Source: CBDDLJ01 sp965230635 (GTDB taxonomy: Bacteria; Pseudomonadota; Gammaproteobacteria; UBA1113). From it: DNA of 64,000 bases. Each line of letters starts with the position of its first letter. Within the stretch, counting starts at the first letter, position 1. The stretch spans positions 62,001-126,000 of the forward strand of contig CBDDLJ010000019.1 of assembly GCA_965230635.1 (NCBI GenBank). Direction: 5' to 3'. The position numbers and the translations under genes were made by a program. Under the pieces are notes generated by a model that made no database searches, had not been told where the DNA came from, and saw only the letters and a program-made list of their open reading frames with translations. Below, piece after piece: positions 18,347 to 29,452 of this stretch.

Positions 18347-18687
18347 AAAATGCAACAAGTTATAGTGGGAGTGGTTTGCGCGATTGGCTAATCCAGCGTG
18401 TGACAGCAATGATTCTTGCATTGTATGTTATTTTTCTCGCAGGTTACATTTTGTTAGTGCCCAAACTAACATTTGTTGTCTGGGAGTCTTTGTTTAGTCA
18501 CATGATGATGAAAGTTGCTACTTTGTTTGCATTACTTGCATTGATTATGCATGCGTGGATTGGGATGTGGACAATATTAACTGATTATGTCAAATGTGTA
18601 TGTATTCGGTTGGTATTAGAAATTGCCATTGTCATCGCATTGGTGAGTTATTTTATTTGGGGCGCAATAATTTTGTGGAGCGTATAG
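18340..18687 (+). CDS. sdhD: Succinate dehydrogenase membrane anchor subunit
   Basis: A 115-residue hydrophobic protein with three membrane segments; the motif DWLIQRVTAM at the N terminus and the second-helix His in LIMHAWIGMWTILTDYV (followed by the quinone-site Asp-Tyr) are typical of SdhD. The longer open frame upstream (from 18163) only shadows sdhC and is rejected; the ATG at 18340 overlaps the sdhC stop by 7 bp. It is directly followed by sdhA with no gap. Confidence 0.92.
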   Translation: MVKNATSYSGSGLRDWLIQRVTAMILALYVIFLAGYILLVPKLTFVVWESLFSHMMMKVATLFALLALIMHAWIGMWTILTDYVKCVCIRLVLEIAIVIALVSYFIWGAIILWSV

Positions 18688-20457
18688 ATGAGTTCAGTAC
18701 CAACCTATGAATTTGATGCTGTTATTATTGGTGCCGGCGGTGCCGGTATGCGGGCAGCATTGGCTTTAGCTCAATCTGGGTATAAAGTCGCACTAGTTTC
18801 TAAAGTTTTTCCAACACGTTCGCACACGGTTTCAGCGCAGGGGGGGATCACTTGTGCGATAGGTAATGCGCATGAAGATGATTGGCGCTGGCATGCGTAT
18901 GATACGGTGAAAGGATCGGATTATCTTGGTGATCAAGATGCAATTGAATATATGTGCCGTACTGGCCCTGAATGTGTTTATGAAATGGAGCATATGGGAT
19001 TGCCTTTTTCTCGTATGGATAATGGTAAAATTTATCAACGTCGCTTTGGTGGTCAGTCAAAAAACTTTGGGGGCGAGCAGGCTGCACGGACTTGTGCTGC
19101 GGCTGATCGTACGGGACATGCTTTGTTACACACCTTGTATCAACAAAATGTGAAAGCCAAAACACATGTGTTTTCAGAATGGTATGCGGTTGATTTAGTA
19201 AAAGCAAGTGATGGCGAAGGTTATGCGGGTCTTACTATAATGAATATAGAAGACGGTGAAGTTGCTTTCATGAATGCCCGCGCTATTATTTTTGCAACCG
19301 GTGGTGCTGGTCGTATTTATCAATCAACAACCAACGCATTGATCAATACCGGTGATGGTATTGGCATGGCATTACGTGCTGCATTACCAGTACAGGATAT
19401 GGAAATGTGGCAATTTCATCCAACCGGTATAGCCGGTGCTGGGGTATTAGTGACGGAAGGTTGTCGTGGCGAAGGTGGCTATTTAATTAATAAACATGGT
19501 GAGCGCTTTATGGAGCGTTATGCACCACACGTTAAAGATTTAGCCTCTCGTGATGTAGTATCGCGTGCCATGTCATTAGAATTTCGAGAAGGAAATGGTT
19601 TTGATACAGGTGGTGAAGACTATGTCAAATTGAAGTTGGATCACCTCGGTGCAGAGTTATTAAATAGCCGTTTGCCTGGTATTATTGAATTATCTCAGAC
19701 ATTTGCTGGTGTTGATCCACGCAAAGAGCCTATTCCTGTTGTTCCAACTTGTCATTACATGATGGGTGGTTTGCCAACCAATAAATATGGTCAAGTGCTT
19801 CATCATAAAAATGGCTGTGATGAAGTTGTTGAAGGTTTATATGCAGCAGGAGAAATAGCCTGTGTATCTGTGCATGGTGCTAATCGTTTGGGTGGGAACT
19901 CATTATTGGATTTGATTGTTTTTGGTCGCTCTTCAGGTATACATGTACAAGAATGCTTACGTTCAGGGTTACCTCTACGTCGTGCAAGCACTGATGATAT
20001 TGATAAAGCAATGGAGCGGATCCATCGTTGGGATACGAATAAAAAAGGAGAGAGTGTTATTGCTATAAAATCAGAATTGCAAAAAACAATGCAAGAAGAT
20101 TTTGGCGTATTTCGGCACGGTGACTTCATGCACAAAGGCTTGACAAAAATAAAAGAATTGCAGGAGCGTGTGAAACGTGCATCAATTAACGATCATAGCA
20201 AAGTATTTAATACAGCGCGAATTGAAGCACTAGAGTTAGATAATTTAATAGAAACTGCGGTAGCAACCGCAATTGCTGCGAGTTTCCGAACGGAAAGTCG
20301 TGGTGCGCATAGTCGTGAGGATTACCCGGATCGAGATGATGAAAAGTGGTTATTGCACAGTTTGTATTATGCTGAAGGTAATCAGATAGGGACACGGGAG
20401 GTTAACCAACAACCAGAAACAATGGAACCGTTTGAACCTAAAGAGAGAGTCTATTAA
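18688..20457 (+). CDS. sdhA: Succinate dehydrogenase flavoprotein subunit
   Basis: A 589-residue catalytic subunit oxidising succinate to fumarate. The FAD-binding Rossmann motif is [12 protein letters not shown], and the His that takes covalent FAD is His46 in [10 protein letters not shown]. Substrate-site residues are seen in [31 protein letters not shown], the catalytic Arg region [11 protein letters not shown], and [10 protein letters not shown]. Length is standard. Its flavinylation factor SdhE is encoded separately at 39050. Operon position: sdhCDAB, with sdhB 31 bp downstream. Confidence 0.97.
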   Translation: MSSVPTYEFDAVIIGAGGAGMRAALALAQSGYKVALVSKVFPTRSHTVSAQGGITCAIGNAHEDDWRWHAYDTVKGSDYLGDQDAIEYMCRTGPECVYEMEHMGLPFSRMDNGKIYQRRFGGQSKNFGGEQAARTCAAADRTGHALLHTLYQQNVKAKTHVFSEWYAVDLVKASDGEGYAGLTIMNIEDGEVAFMNARAIIFATGGAGRIYQSTTNALINTGDGIGMALRAALPVQDMEMWQFHPTGIAGAGVLVTEGCRGEGGYLINKHGERFMERYAPHVKDLASRDVVSRAMSLEFREGNGFDTGGEDYVKLKLDHLGAELLNSRLPGIIELSQTFAGVDPRKEPIPVVPTCHYMMGGLPTNKYGQVLHHKNGCDEVVEGLYAAGEIACVSVHGANRLGGNSLLDLIVFGRSSGIHVQECLRSGLPLRRASTDDIDKAMERIHRWDTNKKGESVIAIKSELQKTMQEDFGVFRHGDFMHKGLTKIKELQERVKRASINDHSKVFNTARIEALELDNLIETAVATAIAASFRTESRGAHSREDYPDRDDEKWLLHSLYYAEGNQIGTREVNQQPETMEPFEPKERVY

Positions 20458-20488
20458 TTGGTAAGAGTCATTGCTAAGAGAGTAAATT

Positions 20489-21214
20489 ATGGCAGAAACA
20501 GCGACAAGAGAAGTTAAATTTAGTATTTATCGTTACAATCCGGATAAAGATAAAGTGCCTTATATGCAAGATGTGACACTTGATATACCTGCGGATAGGG
20601 ATATGATGTTGTTGCAAGCACTACTGTTGCTCAAGGATAAAATAGATGATTCATTGTCTTTTCGTCGCTCTTGCCGTGAAGGAGTCTGTGGCTCGGATGG
20701 TATGAATATTAATGGTCGTAATGGATTAGCTTGTATCACCCCATTGTCATCATTGAAAGAGCCTATTGTGTTGCGGCCGTTACCTGGTTTTCCAGTCGAT
20801 AGAGATTTAATTGTTGATATGGCACAATTTTACCGTCAATATGAAAAAATTCAGCCATTTTTACAAAATGATAGCGTAGCACCTGCAAAAGAACGTTTAC
20901 AATCACCTGAGCAACGCTCTAAACTTGATGGCTTGTATGAATGTATTCTTTGTGCTTGTTGTTCAAGCTCATGCCCTTCGTTTTGGTGGAATCCAGATAA
21001 GTTTATTGGACCTGCAGGGCTAATACAAGCGTATCGTTTTTTGGCAGATAGCCGTGATACGCATACACTAGAACGTTTGCAGGAATTAGACGATCCTTTT
21101 AGCATATTTCGTTGCCGTAGTATTATGAATTGTGTCGATGTGTGTCCAAAAGGGTTGAATCCAACAAGAGCTATTGGCAAAATTCGCTCATTATTATTAA
21201 AAGAAGCTACGTAA
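20489..21214 (+). CDS. sdhB: Succinate dehydrogenase iron-sulfur subunit
   Basis: A 241-residue electron-transfer subunit. The 2Fe-2S ligands are in RSCREGVCGSDGMNINGRNG and the following LAC; the 4Fe-4S and 3Fe-4S ligands are in CILCACCSSSCP and IFRCRSIMNCVDVCPKGLNP. It completes sdhCDAB. About 100 bp separate it from sucA, enough for an internal promoter, but no convincing one was found. Confidence 0.97.
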   Translation: MAETATREVKFSIYRYNPDKDKVPYMQDVTLDIPADRDMMLLQALLLLKDKIDDSLSFRRSCREGVCGSDGMNINGRNGLACITPLSSLKEPIVLRPLPGFPVDRDLIVDMAQFYRQYEKIQPFLQNDSVAPAKERLQSPEQRSKLDGLYECILCACCSSSCPSFWWNPDKFIGPAGLIQAYRFLADSRDTHTLERLQELDDPFSIFRCRSIMNCVDVCPKGLNPTRAIGKIRSLLLKEAT

Positions 21215-21324
21215 GCATAATGCGTTAAGATTATAATGAAATTTAGTTTTTAATCTATTTTTAGCGAAGTTGCGATCAAAGTTGATTATCGAACTATATA
21301 TTTTTCAAACTCCAGGGGATGAAA

Positions 21325-24153
21325 GTGGCAAATCAAGAAAATTTAATGAAAAAATTTGAGCAAAATTCATGTTTATTTGGCGGTAGTTCCGCTTATTTAG
21401 AAGATTTATACGAAACTTATTTAATGGATCCTAACAAAGTTTCTGAAGAGTGGAGACACTATTTTTCACAATTACCAAAAGCAAAAAATCAAAGTAAAGG
21501 TGATTTTTCACATGCCGCTGTACGTGATGAATTTTTACAGCGAGCAAAATCACCGATCAAAGCAGCGTCACTAGATACGCATTATATCCATAAGCAAGGA
21601 CAAGTGACACATTTAGTAAATGCTTATCGTAGTCACGGCCATCACCAGGCGAAACTAGATCCTTTAGGTGTTGAACGCCTGCCTGCAGAAGATTTAGATT
21701 ACCGTCATTATGGTTTAACTGAAAATGATTTAGCATTAGCATTTGAGCCAGCCGGATTCAGAGGCTGTGACTCAGGGCAAATTAAATTGAAAGATTTAAT
21801 TCAGGCATTAGAAGAAACCTATTGTGGTAGTATTGGTATTGAATACAAACATATTACTAATACAACCGAAACCGAGTGGCTAGAGCAGCGCCTGGAGACT
21901 AGTCGATCAAAGCCTAATTTTTCTCAACAGCAAAAAATAAAAATTTTAAAGCACTTAGTAGAATCAGAGGGTATGGAAAATTACTTAGGCAAAAAATATG
22001 TTGGTCAAAAGCGATTTTCTTTGGAAGGAGGAGAAAGCCTTATTCCAATGTTGGTTGATTTGACGCAAGAATCTGGCCGAAAAGGAATAAAAGAATTAGT
22101 CATTGGCATGGCACATCGCGGTCGTTTGAATGTGTTAGTTAATGTATTTGGTAAAGAGCCCAGTGATTTGTTTAATGAGTTTGAAGGAAAGCTAGTTGAG
22201 CAAAGTCGCAGTGGTGATGCTAAATATCATATGGGTTTTTCTTCTGATGTAGAAACGCCTGGAGGAGTGCTGCATTTAACCTTAGGTTTTAATCCATCGC
22301 ATTTAGAAATTATTTCACCGGTTGTTTCTGGTTCTGTTCGTGCCCGCCAAGATAGGCGTCTTGATACTGAGCGCAACCAAGTGCTTTCCTTGGTGATCCA
22401 TGGTGACGCGGCATTTGCAGGCCAAGGTGTTGTTATGGAAACATTTAATATGTCTCAAGCTAGAGGTTATTGTGTCGGTGGTACAGTGCATATTATTGTA
22501 AATAACCAAATTGGTTTTACCACCAGCAATCCTTTAGATGCGCGCTCAACATTGTACTGCTCCGATGTGGCAAAAATGGTGCAATCTCCAATACTGCATG
22601 TTAATGGTGATGATCCAGAAGCTGTTGTCTTTGCCGCACAGATCGCATTAGACTATCGGATGAAATTTAATAAAGATATTGTCATTGACTTGGTTTGTTA
22701 TCGGCGCCAAGGGCATAATGAAGCTGATGAACCTTCAGTGACGCAGCCTGCAATGTATCAAAAAATTCGTCAACATCAGACTACGATGATGCTCTATACA
22801 CAGCAATTACTCAAAGAAGGCATTATTGCTAAAGATGATGAACAAAAGATGCTTGATGAGTACCGCCGTTATTTAGACACAGGCAAATCAGTCGTGCCAT
22901 TAGTAGCAGAGAATCCTGATATTTTTCATATGGCGAACTGGGGCATCTACCTGCATCAAGGATGGCAAGCGCATGCTGATACACAGGTGCCGATGGAGCA
23001 AATTAAAAAAGTAGGCGAGAAGTTAGCGCTATTTCCAGAGGGCTTTGTTCCACACAAAATAGTAGAAAAAGAAATGGACACTCGCAGACAAATGTTGGCA
23101 GGAAAAATACCACTGAATTGGGGCTGTGCTGAAATCCTGGCCTATGCAACATTGCTAGATGACGGTTATGGCGTTCGTTTGTCGGGTCAAGACTGTGGTC
23201 GTGGAACGTTTTCGCATCGCCATGCCGTATTACATAACAATAAAACGAACGAAAGTTATGTCCCATTGCGACACTTGAGTGAGGAACAAGGTGAATTTAC
23301 TATTATAGACTCCGTACTATCAGAAGAAGCTGTATTAGCATTTGAATACGGTTATGCCTCAGCAGAACCACGTCATCTTATATTGTGGGAAGCACAGTTT
23401 GGTGATTTTGCCAATGGTGCCCAAGTCGTGATTGATCAATTTATTAGTTCTGGTTTTCAAAAGTGGGGACGCTTGTGTGGTCTAGTCTTGTTATTACCTC
23501 ATGGTTATGAGGGTATGGGACCTGAGCATTCATCAGCACGATTAGAGCGGTTTTTACAACTATGTGCAGAACAAAATATACAAGTCTGTGTACCAACCAC
23601 ACCAGCTCAATGTTTTCATATGCTGCGTCGTCAGTTGATTCGTCCATTTCGAAAGCCTTTAGTGGTCATGACGCCGAAGAGTTTACTTCGACATAAATTA
23701 GCAACATCAACATTAGAAGAATTAACGCAAGGACAATTTAAACTGATCATTCCAGAGGTTGATGCTATTAAAGCGAAAGAAGTTAAACGCGTTATTCTGT
23801 GTAGCGGAAAGGTTTATTATGATTTGTTAGCTCAACGCAGAGAAAATAAACAAACGGATGTGGCTATACTTCGTGTGGAACAATTATATCCATTCCCACT
23901 AGAAGAATTGACAACCGAGTTAGCTAAATATGATAAGGCAAAAGAAATTGTTTGGTGCCAAGAAGAACCGAAGAATCAAGGTGCATGGTATGCATCAAAG
24001 CATAATGTTGAAAGTTGTTTATTGAAAGAGCATACATTGTATTATGCTGGTCGCGCTGCTTCAGCAGCTCCCGCTGTTGGTGATTTAAAGCGACATATCG
24101 ACCAGCAAAAAAAATTAGTTAATGCTGCATTAATAGAAAAGTGTGAACAGTAG
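21325..24153 (+). CDS. sucA: 2-oxoglutarate dehydrogenase E1 component
   Basis: About 942 residues, the ThDP-dependent decarboxylase of the 2-oxoglutarate dehydrogenase complex. It starts with the short E2-binding helix region (FGGSSAYLEDLYETYLMDP), then the E1 core with GMAHRGRLNVL, the ThDP motif GDAAFAGQGVVMETFN through NNQIGFTT, and the transketolase-like half (GQDCGRGTFSHRHAV, ILWEAQFGDFANGAQ). The ATG at 21319 abuts AGGGG (21314-21318) and so has no room for it as a ribosome binding site. The GTG at 21325 has 6-bp spacing and is preferred. It is followed by sucB after 39 bp. Confidence 0.95.
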   Translation: MANQENLMKKFEQNSCLFGGSSAYLEDLYETYLMDPNKVSEEWRHYFSQLPKAKNQSKGDFSHAAVRDEFLQRAKSPIKAASLDTHYIHKQGQVTHLVNAYRSHGHHQAKLDPLGVERLPAEDLDYRHYGLTENDLALAFEPAGFRGCDSGQIKLKDLIQALEETYCGSIGIEYKHITNTTETEWLEQRLETSRSKPNFSQQQKIKILKHLVESEGMENYLGKKYVGQKRFSLEGGESLIPMLVDLTQESGRKGIKELVIGMAHRGRLNVLVNVFGKEPSDLFNEFEGKLVEQSRSGDAKYHMGFSSDVETPGGVLHLTLGFNPSHLEIISPVVSGSVRARQDRRLDTERNQVLSLVIHGDAAFAGQGVVMETFNMSQARGYCVGGTVHIIVNNQIGFTTSNPLDARSTLYCSDVAKMVQSPILHVNGDDPEAVVFAAQIALDYRMKFNKDIVIDLVCYRRQGHNEADEPSVTQPAMYQKIRQHQTTMMLYTQQLLKEGIIAKDDEQKMLDEYRRYLDTGKSVVPLVAENPDIFHMANWGIYLHQGWQAHADTQVPMEQIKKVGEKLALFPEGFVPHKIVEKEMDTRRQMLAGKIPLNWGCAEILAYATLLDDGYGVRLSGQDCGRGTFSHRHAVLHNNKTNESYVPLRHLSEEQGEFTIIDSVLSEEAVLAFEYGYASAEPRHLILWEAQFGDFANGAQVVIDQFISSGFQKWGRLCGLVLLLPHGYEGMGPEHSSARLERFLQLCAEQNIQVCVPTTPAQCFHMLRRQLIRPFRKPLVVMTPKSLLRHKLATSTLEELTQGQFKLIIPEVDAIKAKEVKRVILCSGKVYYDLLAQRRENKQTDVAILRVEQLYPFPLEELTTELAKYDKAKEIVWCQEEPKNQGAWYASKHNVESCLLKEHTLYYAGRAASAAPAVGDLKRHIDQQKKLVNAALIEKCEQ

Positions 24154-24192
24154 TATAGAGATTGAATTGTTTTAAAAGAGAGAGAAATATAC

Positions 24193-25431
24193 ATGACAGT
24201 AGATGTTAAAGTACCAATGTTACCGGAGTCAGTAGCAGATGCTACCGTTGCAATTTGGCATAAAAAGCCAGGTGAGACAGTAACGTGCGATGAAAACTTA
24301 CTTGACTTAGAGACAGATAAAGTCGTCTTAGAAGTACCAGCGCCAGCTAGCGGGGTACTGGGTGAAATATTAAAAGCAGAAGGGACAACAGTGGTCAGCG
24401 ATGAGTTGCTCACTAGGATTAATTCTATAGAAGCGGGCGCTAAAGTACAAGAAGTGAAACCAGCTGATGTTAAGCCTGTTTCAACAGCGCAACCAAGCCA
24501 AAAAACAGGGGATGTACCATCACCATCTACGCCAGAAGCAGGCAATAAAAATGAAGTGATATTATCTCCATCTGTGAGGCGATTAGTGATGGAGCATGAC
24601 ATTGACCCGGGTCAATTAGTGGGAACTGGCAAAGGTGGTCGTATCACCAAAGAAGATGTAGTGACTTTTATTCAAAGCACAGAAAAGACTTCAGAGCAAG
24701 AGCCAGAACAGTTGAGCGTTGTCACTGGTGAGCGTTATGAAAAACGAGTGCCAATGTCACGCTTACGGGCACGCATTGCTGAACGTTTATTGCAGTCACA
24801 ACAAACCACAGCTATGTTAACGACGTTTAATGAAATTGATATGCAAGCTATATTTGATTTGCGTAAACAGTATAAAGATGAATTTGAGAAAACTCATGGT
24901 GTGCGCTTAGGTTTTATGTCTTTTTTTACTAAAGCAGTTATTGAAGCATTAAAACGATCACCTGTTGTTAATGCTTCGATAGATGATGACGATATTGTTT
25001 ATCATGATTACTATGATATTGGTATAGCAGTATCATCTCCTAGAGGTTTAGTGGTTCCTATTCTTAGAGATGCAGATCAAATGACTTTGTCCAATATGGA
25101 AAAAAACATTGCCGGTATGGCAGAGCGAGCTAATAGTGGCAAATTAACGGTAGAGGAAATGACCGGTGGCACATTTACTATATCAAATGGCGGTGTTTTT
25201 GGTTCATTATTATCAACTCCAATATTGAATCCACCACAAAGTGGTATTTTAGGTATGCATAAAATAGAGCAGCGGCCAGTTGCCGTAAATGGAGAAGTTG
25301 TCATTCGTCCAATGATGTATGTGGCTTTATCCTATGATCATCGAATTATTGATGGAAAAGAATCGGTAACATTTTTAAAGACAGTTAAAAACTTATTAGA
25401 AGATCCTAGTCGTTTGTTGTTAGGGTTATAA
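24193..25431 (+). CDS. sucB: Dihydrolipoyllysine-residue succinyltransferase (E2)
   Basis: 412 residues. The lipoyl domain (about 1-78) has the attachment Lys43 in [12 protein letters not shown]; a flexible Thr/Pro/Ser-rich linker follows; a peripheral subunit-binding domain (about 118-155, [20 protein letters not shown] and GGRITKEDV); and the catalytic acyltransferase domain ending in [17 protein letters not shown] with the active His and Asp. The single lipoyl domain and ending are typical of SucB. No lpd (E3) gene is in the cluster, so E3 must be encoded elsewhere. Confidence 0.96.
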   Translation: MTVDVKVPMLPESVADATVAIWHKKPGETVTCDENLLDLETDKVVLEVPAPASGVLGEILKAEGTTVVSDELLTRINSIEAGAKVQEVKPADVKPVSTAQPSQKTGDVPSPSTPEAGNKNEVILSPSVRRLVMEHDIDPGQLVGTGKGGRITKEDVVTFIQSTEKTSEQEPEQLSVVTGERYEKRVPMSRLRARIAERLLQSQQTTAMLTTFNEIDMQAIFDLRKQYKDEFEKTHGVRLGFMSFFTKAVIEALKRSPVVNASIDDDDIVYHDYYDIGIAVSSPRGLVVPILRDADQMTLSNMEKNIAGMAERANSGKLTVEEMTGGTFTISNGGVFGSLLSTPILNPPQSGILGMHKIEQRPVAVNGEVVIRPMMYVALSYDHRIIDGKESVTFLKTVKNLLEDPSRLLLGL

Positions 25432-25448
25432 CATTAATAGAGGTTAAT

Positions 25449-26621
25449 ATGAACTTACATGAGTATCAGGCAAAAGCATTATTTCGTCAGTATGGGATTG
25501 CAGTCCCACAGGGTGAAGTTGTCTGGAATGCAGAAGAAGCAATAGCCGTTGCAAACAAGTTAGAGTGTGAAAGTTGGGTAGTAAAAGCGCAAGTGCATGC
25601 TGGCGGTAGAGGAAAAGCAGGTGGCGTGAAAATTGTTCATAGCCATGAAGGATTAAAGCAAGCAGTGCAAAACTTAATTGGAAAGCGGCTTGTGACTTAC
25701 CAAACAGATGAGCGTGGACAACCGGTTAATCAAATATTAGTTGAAGAACCATCCAATATAAAGCGTGAATTATACCTTGGTGCTGTACTTGATCGCTCAT
25801 GCCAGCGTGTTGTCTTTATGGCTTCTACTGAAGGTGGCGTTGAAATTGAAAAAGTTGCTGAAAAAACACCAGAAAAAATTCTGACAGTAAAAGTTGATCC
25901 TATGGTAGGCATAATGCCCTTTCAAGCACGCGAATTAGCTTTTAGCTTGGGCTTAGTAAACAATCAAATAAAACAGTTTGTTAAAATCATGCAGGGATTA
26001 GGCAAAATGTTTACTGAGTGTGATTTAAGTTTGTTGGAAGTGAATCCGCTTATCGTCACTGAAGAAGGCAATTTACTGTGTTTAGATGGAAAGATTAATA
26101 TTGATGACAATGCGTTATTTCGTCAACCTAATTTACGTACATTGCATGATACTACACAAGAAGATGAACGAGAAAATCGGGCGCGTGACTGGGAGTTAAA
26201 CTATATTGCCTTAGAGGGTGATATAGGCTGTATGGTTAATGGTGCAGGCTTAGCAATGGCAACAATGGATTTAATTAAATTGCATGGCGGTAGCCCTGCA
26301 AATTTTTTAGATGTAGGCGGTGGCGCCACGCGTGAGCGTGTGACAGAAGCATTTAAAATCATTATGTCAGATAGACATGTCAAAGGAATATTAGTCAACA
26401 TTTTTGGTGGTATTGTCCGTTGTGATATGATAGCCGAAGGCATTATTAGTGCTGTAACCGATGTTGGTATTTCTATTCCTGTGATTGTTCGTTTAGAAGG
26501 AAACAATGCTGATATAGCGGGGCAATTATTAAAAGATAGTGGCCTAAATATTACACCAGCAAATGGTTTTGATAACGCAGCACGTCTTATAGTAGCAGCA
26601 GTAAAAGGTGGCAAAAAATGA
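25449..26621 (+). CDS. sucC: Succinate-CoA ligase, beta subunit
   Basis: 390 residues. An ATP-grasp domain at the N terminus ([33 protein letters not shown]) binds nucleotide, and the C-terminal CoA-ligase domain has [14 protein letters not shown] and [13 protein letters not shown]. It makes succinate, CoA and ATP/GTP from succinyl-CoA. It overlaps sucD by 4 bp (ATGA), a sign of translational coupling that balances the two subunits. Confidence 0.97.
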   Translation: MNLHEYQAKALFRQYGIAVPQGEVVWNAEEAIAVANKLECESWVVKAQVHAGGRGKAGGVKIVHSHEGLKQAVQNLIGKRLVTYQTDERGQPVNQILVEEPSNIKRELYLGAVLDRSCQRVVFMASTEGGVEIEKVAEKTPEKILTVKVDPMVGIMPFQARELAFSLGLVNNQIKQFVKIMQGLGKMFTECDLSLLEVNPLIVTEEGNLLCLDGKINIDDNALFRQPNLRTLHDTTQEDERENRARDWELNYIALEGDIGCMVNGAGLAMATMDLIKLHGGSPANFLDVGGGATRERVTEAFKIIMSDRHVKGILVNIFGGIVRCDMIAEGIISAVTDVGISIPVIVRLEGNNADIAGQLLKDSGLNITPANGFDNAARLIVAAVKGGKK

Positions 26622-27505
26622 GTATTTTAATTAATGATGAAACAAAAGTAATTTGCCAAGGTTTTACTGGCAATCAAGGAACCATGCATTCACAACAAGC
26701 AATCAGTTATGGTACTAATATGGTTGGTGGTGTTACTCCAGGTAAAGGCGGACAAAAGCATTTAGATTTGCCTGTATTTAACACGGTACGTGAAGCAGTT
26801 GATGAAACCAATGCAGATGCTAGTGTTATTTATGTGCCAGCACCGTTTTGTAAAGATTCTATTATTGAAGCGGTAGATGCAGGGATAAAGCTTATTGTCT
26901 GTATTACTGAAGGAATTCCCGCGCTGGATATGTTAACGGTGAAAAGTTATATTGAATGGAACAGTGACGCACGTTTAATTGGTCCTAACTGTCCAGGGAT
27001 TATTACGCCAGGACATTGCAAAATTGGTATTATGCCAGGCCATATTCATATGCCAGGAAAGGTGGGGATAGTATCACGTTCAGGAACATTAACCTATGAA
27101 GCTGTGAATCAAACAACACAAATGCAGTTTGGACAAAGTACTTGTGTCGGTATAGGCGGCGATCCTATCCCAGGGACAACCTTCACCGATGTATTGGCTT
27201 TATTTGAAAACGATCCACAAACCGAAGCGATTGTCATGGTAGGTGAAATTGGCGGCAGTGCAGAAGAAGAAGCTGCAGATTATATCAAACATCATGTAAC
27301 TAAACCGGTAGTATCTTACATTGCCGGTGTTACCGCACCAGAAGGTAAACGCATGGGGCATGCAGGTGCTATTATCGCCGGCGGAAAAGGTACTGCCGCT
27401 GAAAAATTTGCCGCGTTAGATGCTGCGGGTGTTAAAACAGTGAGCTCGCCTGCTGCTATAGGAGCTGGAGTTGCAGAAGCAACCGGTTGGAAACCGGTAG
27501 GATAA
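26618..27505 (+). CDS. sucD: Succinate-CoA ligase, alpha subunit
   Basis: 295 residues with an N-terminal CoA-binding Rossmann domain ([28 protein letters not shown]) and a ligase domain containing the phosphorylated active-site His in [17 protein letters not shown]. The segment [20 protein letters not shown] is fully conserved. It is the last gene of sdhCDAB-sucABCD and is followed by a hairpin. Confidence 0.97.
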   Translation: MSILINDETKVICQGFTGNQGTMHSQQAISYGTNMVGGVTPGKGGQKHLDLPVFNTVREAVDETNADASVIYVPAPFCKDSIIEAVDAGIKLIVCITEGIPALDMLTVKSYIEWNSDARLIGPNCPGIITPGHCKIGIMPGHIHMPGKVGIVSRSGTLTYEAVNQTTQMQFGQSTCVGIGGDPIPGTTFTDVLALFENDPQTEAIVMVGEIGGSAEEEAADYIKHHVTKPVVSYIAGVTAPEGKRMGHAGAIIAGGKGTAAEKFAALDAAGVKTVSSPAAIGAGVAEATGWKPVG

Positions 27506-27512
27506 GTATAGT

Positions 27513-27545
27513 TTAGCTCTACACGCCTTTGCTGTGTGGAGCTAG
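27513..27545 (+). terminator. Hairpin after the TCA operon
   Basis: A 12-bp imperfect stem (TAGCTCTACACG with the complementary arm ending GGAGCTA, some G-T pairs) with a short loop begins about 8 bp after the sucD stop. There is no T-run, so it may stabilise the mRNA end rather than terminate by itself. The remainder to 27795 shows nothing recognisable. Confidence 0.45.
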
Positions 27546-27795
27546 CACTCTACTAGAAATGAGCGTGTAAAGCGCTGGCGAAAAATGTCCATAAAACGAG
27601 GTTAACAACTGTTAGTAATTAAAATAACGAAACCCAGACAATTTTAATAAATTTATTGAAAATATAAGACGAAGCAAAAGCACCTCTAGCAATTTTGCGC
27701 GGTGGTTAAATTAATGTGATAATCGACAGTTGTTGCGACTAATGGGGTTGGAAGCAATTTACCTCAAGAAAAATTTAAGTAAATTAAATCTTTGC

Positions 27796-28995
27796 TTAAA
27801 AATTCTCTTTGATTATTTTGGTGATAGCTGAATCAATCAATTTACTACTTGCAGTGCTGACACTAGCATCTTTTGCAAAACTAGACCATTTAGATACAGA
27901 TGATTTTACCTCATCAATTATTTTAAGCACATCAGATTTTTTTATACTACTGATTTTAGCTAGCTCTAACAATTGCTCGATACCAGGGTTTTTGCCTTCG
28001 CCCATTATCATAGAGCAATGCTCACCGCTAGGCCCTGAAGAAAACGTCAAATCATAAGAAGGTGAAGTGCGCCAAGCACCATTTGGATTCATTAAAAAGG
28101 AGAAATTTTTAGAGTGATCATCGCGGTTATGGCTGAGGACATTAAACACGCAACTTCTATATTGTTTTTCGCATTCTTTCATGTCTTGAGTTAAATGCAT
28201 GGTTGCTTTCATGATCATTTCATAGTCAAGGCTTGGCGTTCTATGATCTGCATGTAGAAGTCCGCTTATGGTATGCATGTGAACCCTAGAATTATCTGAT
28301 TTATCAAACCTGGTACTGCCAAAAAAACCAAGTCCTTTGCGCGCTGGAAATAATTTAGCTTTCGGCACATCAAGACCTGCATCTTGTGCCATCAGATGAT
28401 AAGCATACTCGATTGCGCCGATATCTTTTGGATCAGCTTGAGAGGGAAATTTAATCAGCCAATGCTGGTTTTCAAGATGCATTAAAACTTTTGGTCTAGC
28501 ACCCGCTGAAGAGCCACCAAGATTAAGCAAATTTTCAACATAGTTGTCATTGTCATGCTCTTGAAATTCAGCTATTTCTTCAGCGATTTCATCTAAAGAA
28601 TTATGGGGTATATTAGGTGAATGATCCGCCTCAGGTTTGTAAATTAAAGCTCCCATGCCATGAGAGCCTACAAAACACAGTCTATCAAGCACAGACAGGT
28701 TACCTGGATTAATATTATGTTTGATGAGTGCGCGGTCTAGCAGTAATCGATTCCAACCATCCGGCAGAGAATCATTAAAAACACCAAACAAGCCATCAAA
28801 AGTAAAATCAGCTTCTGCTATCACGCCGGATTTAAGCGGCAGTTTGAATGGAGATAAATTAAGACCTGTTTCTATAAAGCCGGGATCATATTCAAAAAAA
28901 ACCTTTCTATTATTTAGTGCCAATCTACCAACAAAGATTTCATCACTCGTAGGTTTGTAGTAAACGTAGACGACTTTTACTGGATCAAATTTCAT
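27796..28995 (-). CDS. hipA: HipA-like serine/threonine kinase toxin
   Basis: 399 residues with the HipA fold: an N-terminal beta-rich subdomain (VGRLALNNRKVFFEYDPGF, FGVFNDSLPDGWNRLLLDRAL), the glycine-rich loop GGSSAGARPK, the ATP-binding Lys in WLIKFPSQ, the catalytic segment HNRDDHSKNFSF and the metal-binding Asp in SYDLTFSSGP. All kinase residues appear intact. Characterised HipA toxins phosphorylate aminoacyl-tRNA synthetases and cause growth arrest. Its ATG overlaps the end of the antitoxin gene by 4 bp. Confidence 0.93.
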   Translation of the reverse strand: MKFDPVKVVYVYYKPTSDEIFVGRLALNNRKVFFEYDPGFIETGLNLSPFKLPLKSGVIAEADFTFDGLFGVFNDSLPDGWNRLLLDRALIKHNINPGNLSVLDRLCFVGSHGMGALIYKPEADHSPNIPHNSLDEIAEEIAEFQEHDNDNYVENLLNLGGSSAGARPKVLMHLENQHWLIKFPSQADPKDIGAIEYAYHLMAQDAGLDVPKAKLFPARKGLGFFGSTRFDKSDNSRVHMHTISGLLHADHRTPSLDYEMIMKATMHLTQDMKECEKQYRSCVFNVLSHNRDDHSKNFSFLMNPNGAWRTSPSYDLTFSSGPSGEHCSMIMGEGKNPGIEQLLELAKISSIKKSDVLKIIDEVKSSVSKWSSFAKDASVSTASSKLIDSAITKIIKENF

Positions 28996-29318
28996 TTGTG
29001 GCCTCTTTTTCTTGATGTATCATCTAAAAGCTCATCAAGAGATGCGGGTAATTCATCATCGCTTTTAGCAAAAAGGTGCTCGAATGTATCGAGCTCATCC
29101 AGTGCCAAGGCAATTTTAAGTAGTGACTCTAATGATATTTGTCCTTTTTGCTCAAATTTCTTCAATGTGCCATAGCTTACACCTGATTTTTCAGATAAAG
29201 TTCGCTGACCTAAATTGAGCTTCAAGCGCTTATCTTGAGCTTTTTTGGCAATTTCTTTAGCTATCTCAAATGGTGATTTAATTGATATCATAATAACTTT
29301 TAACTGCTTTTTATCCAT
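28992..29318 (-). CDS. hipB: HipB-like antitoxin, Xre-type HTH
   Basis: 108 residues; an Xre/Cro HTH is visible in LNLGQRTLSEKSGVSYGTLKKFEQKGQ, followed by an acidic tail. It neutralises HipA and should repress its own operon. A palindrome overlaps the -10 box just upstream. With the predicted transcript start near 29321, translation from 29318 would be nearly leaderless, so the in-frame ATG at 29291 (MISIKSPFEIA) is a realistic alternative start giving 99 residues. Confidence 0.9.
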   Translation of the reverse strand: MDKKQLKVIMISIKSPFEIAKEIAKKAQDKRLKLNLGQRTLSEKSGVSYGTLKKFEQKGQISLESLLKIALALDELDTFEHLFAKSDDELPASLDELLDDTSRKRGHK

Positions 29319-29324
29319 ATAAAG

Positions 29325-29356
29325 GATATTATAATATCTATTCTACAAAGAGTCAA
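29325..29356 (-). promoter_or_regulatory. hipBA promoter with operator palindrome
   Basis: On the minus strand TTGACT (29356-29351), 17 bp, TATAAT (29333-29328). The -10 is embedded in the perfect 14-bp palindrome GATATTATAATATC (29325-29338), a good candidate for the HipB operator, which would block polymerase when bound. Confidence 0.75.
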
Positions 29357-29452
29357 CCCTCATCGCAATTTCGTCTAACAAACGCTTTATCGCGAATTTC
29401 TGAATACCACCTCTAAGAGGCATGGAATTTTGAAAAATTAAATAGGATGGGT

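Noticed and set aside
18832..19207. Minus-strand open frames opposite sdhA
   Set aside because: They are shadows of a strongly conserved gene, without start signals and without recognisable products.
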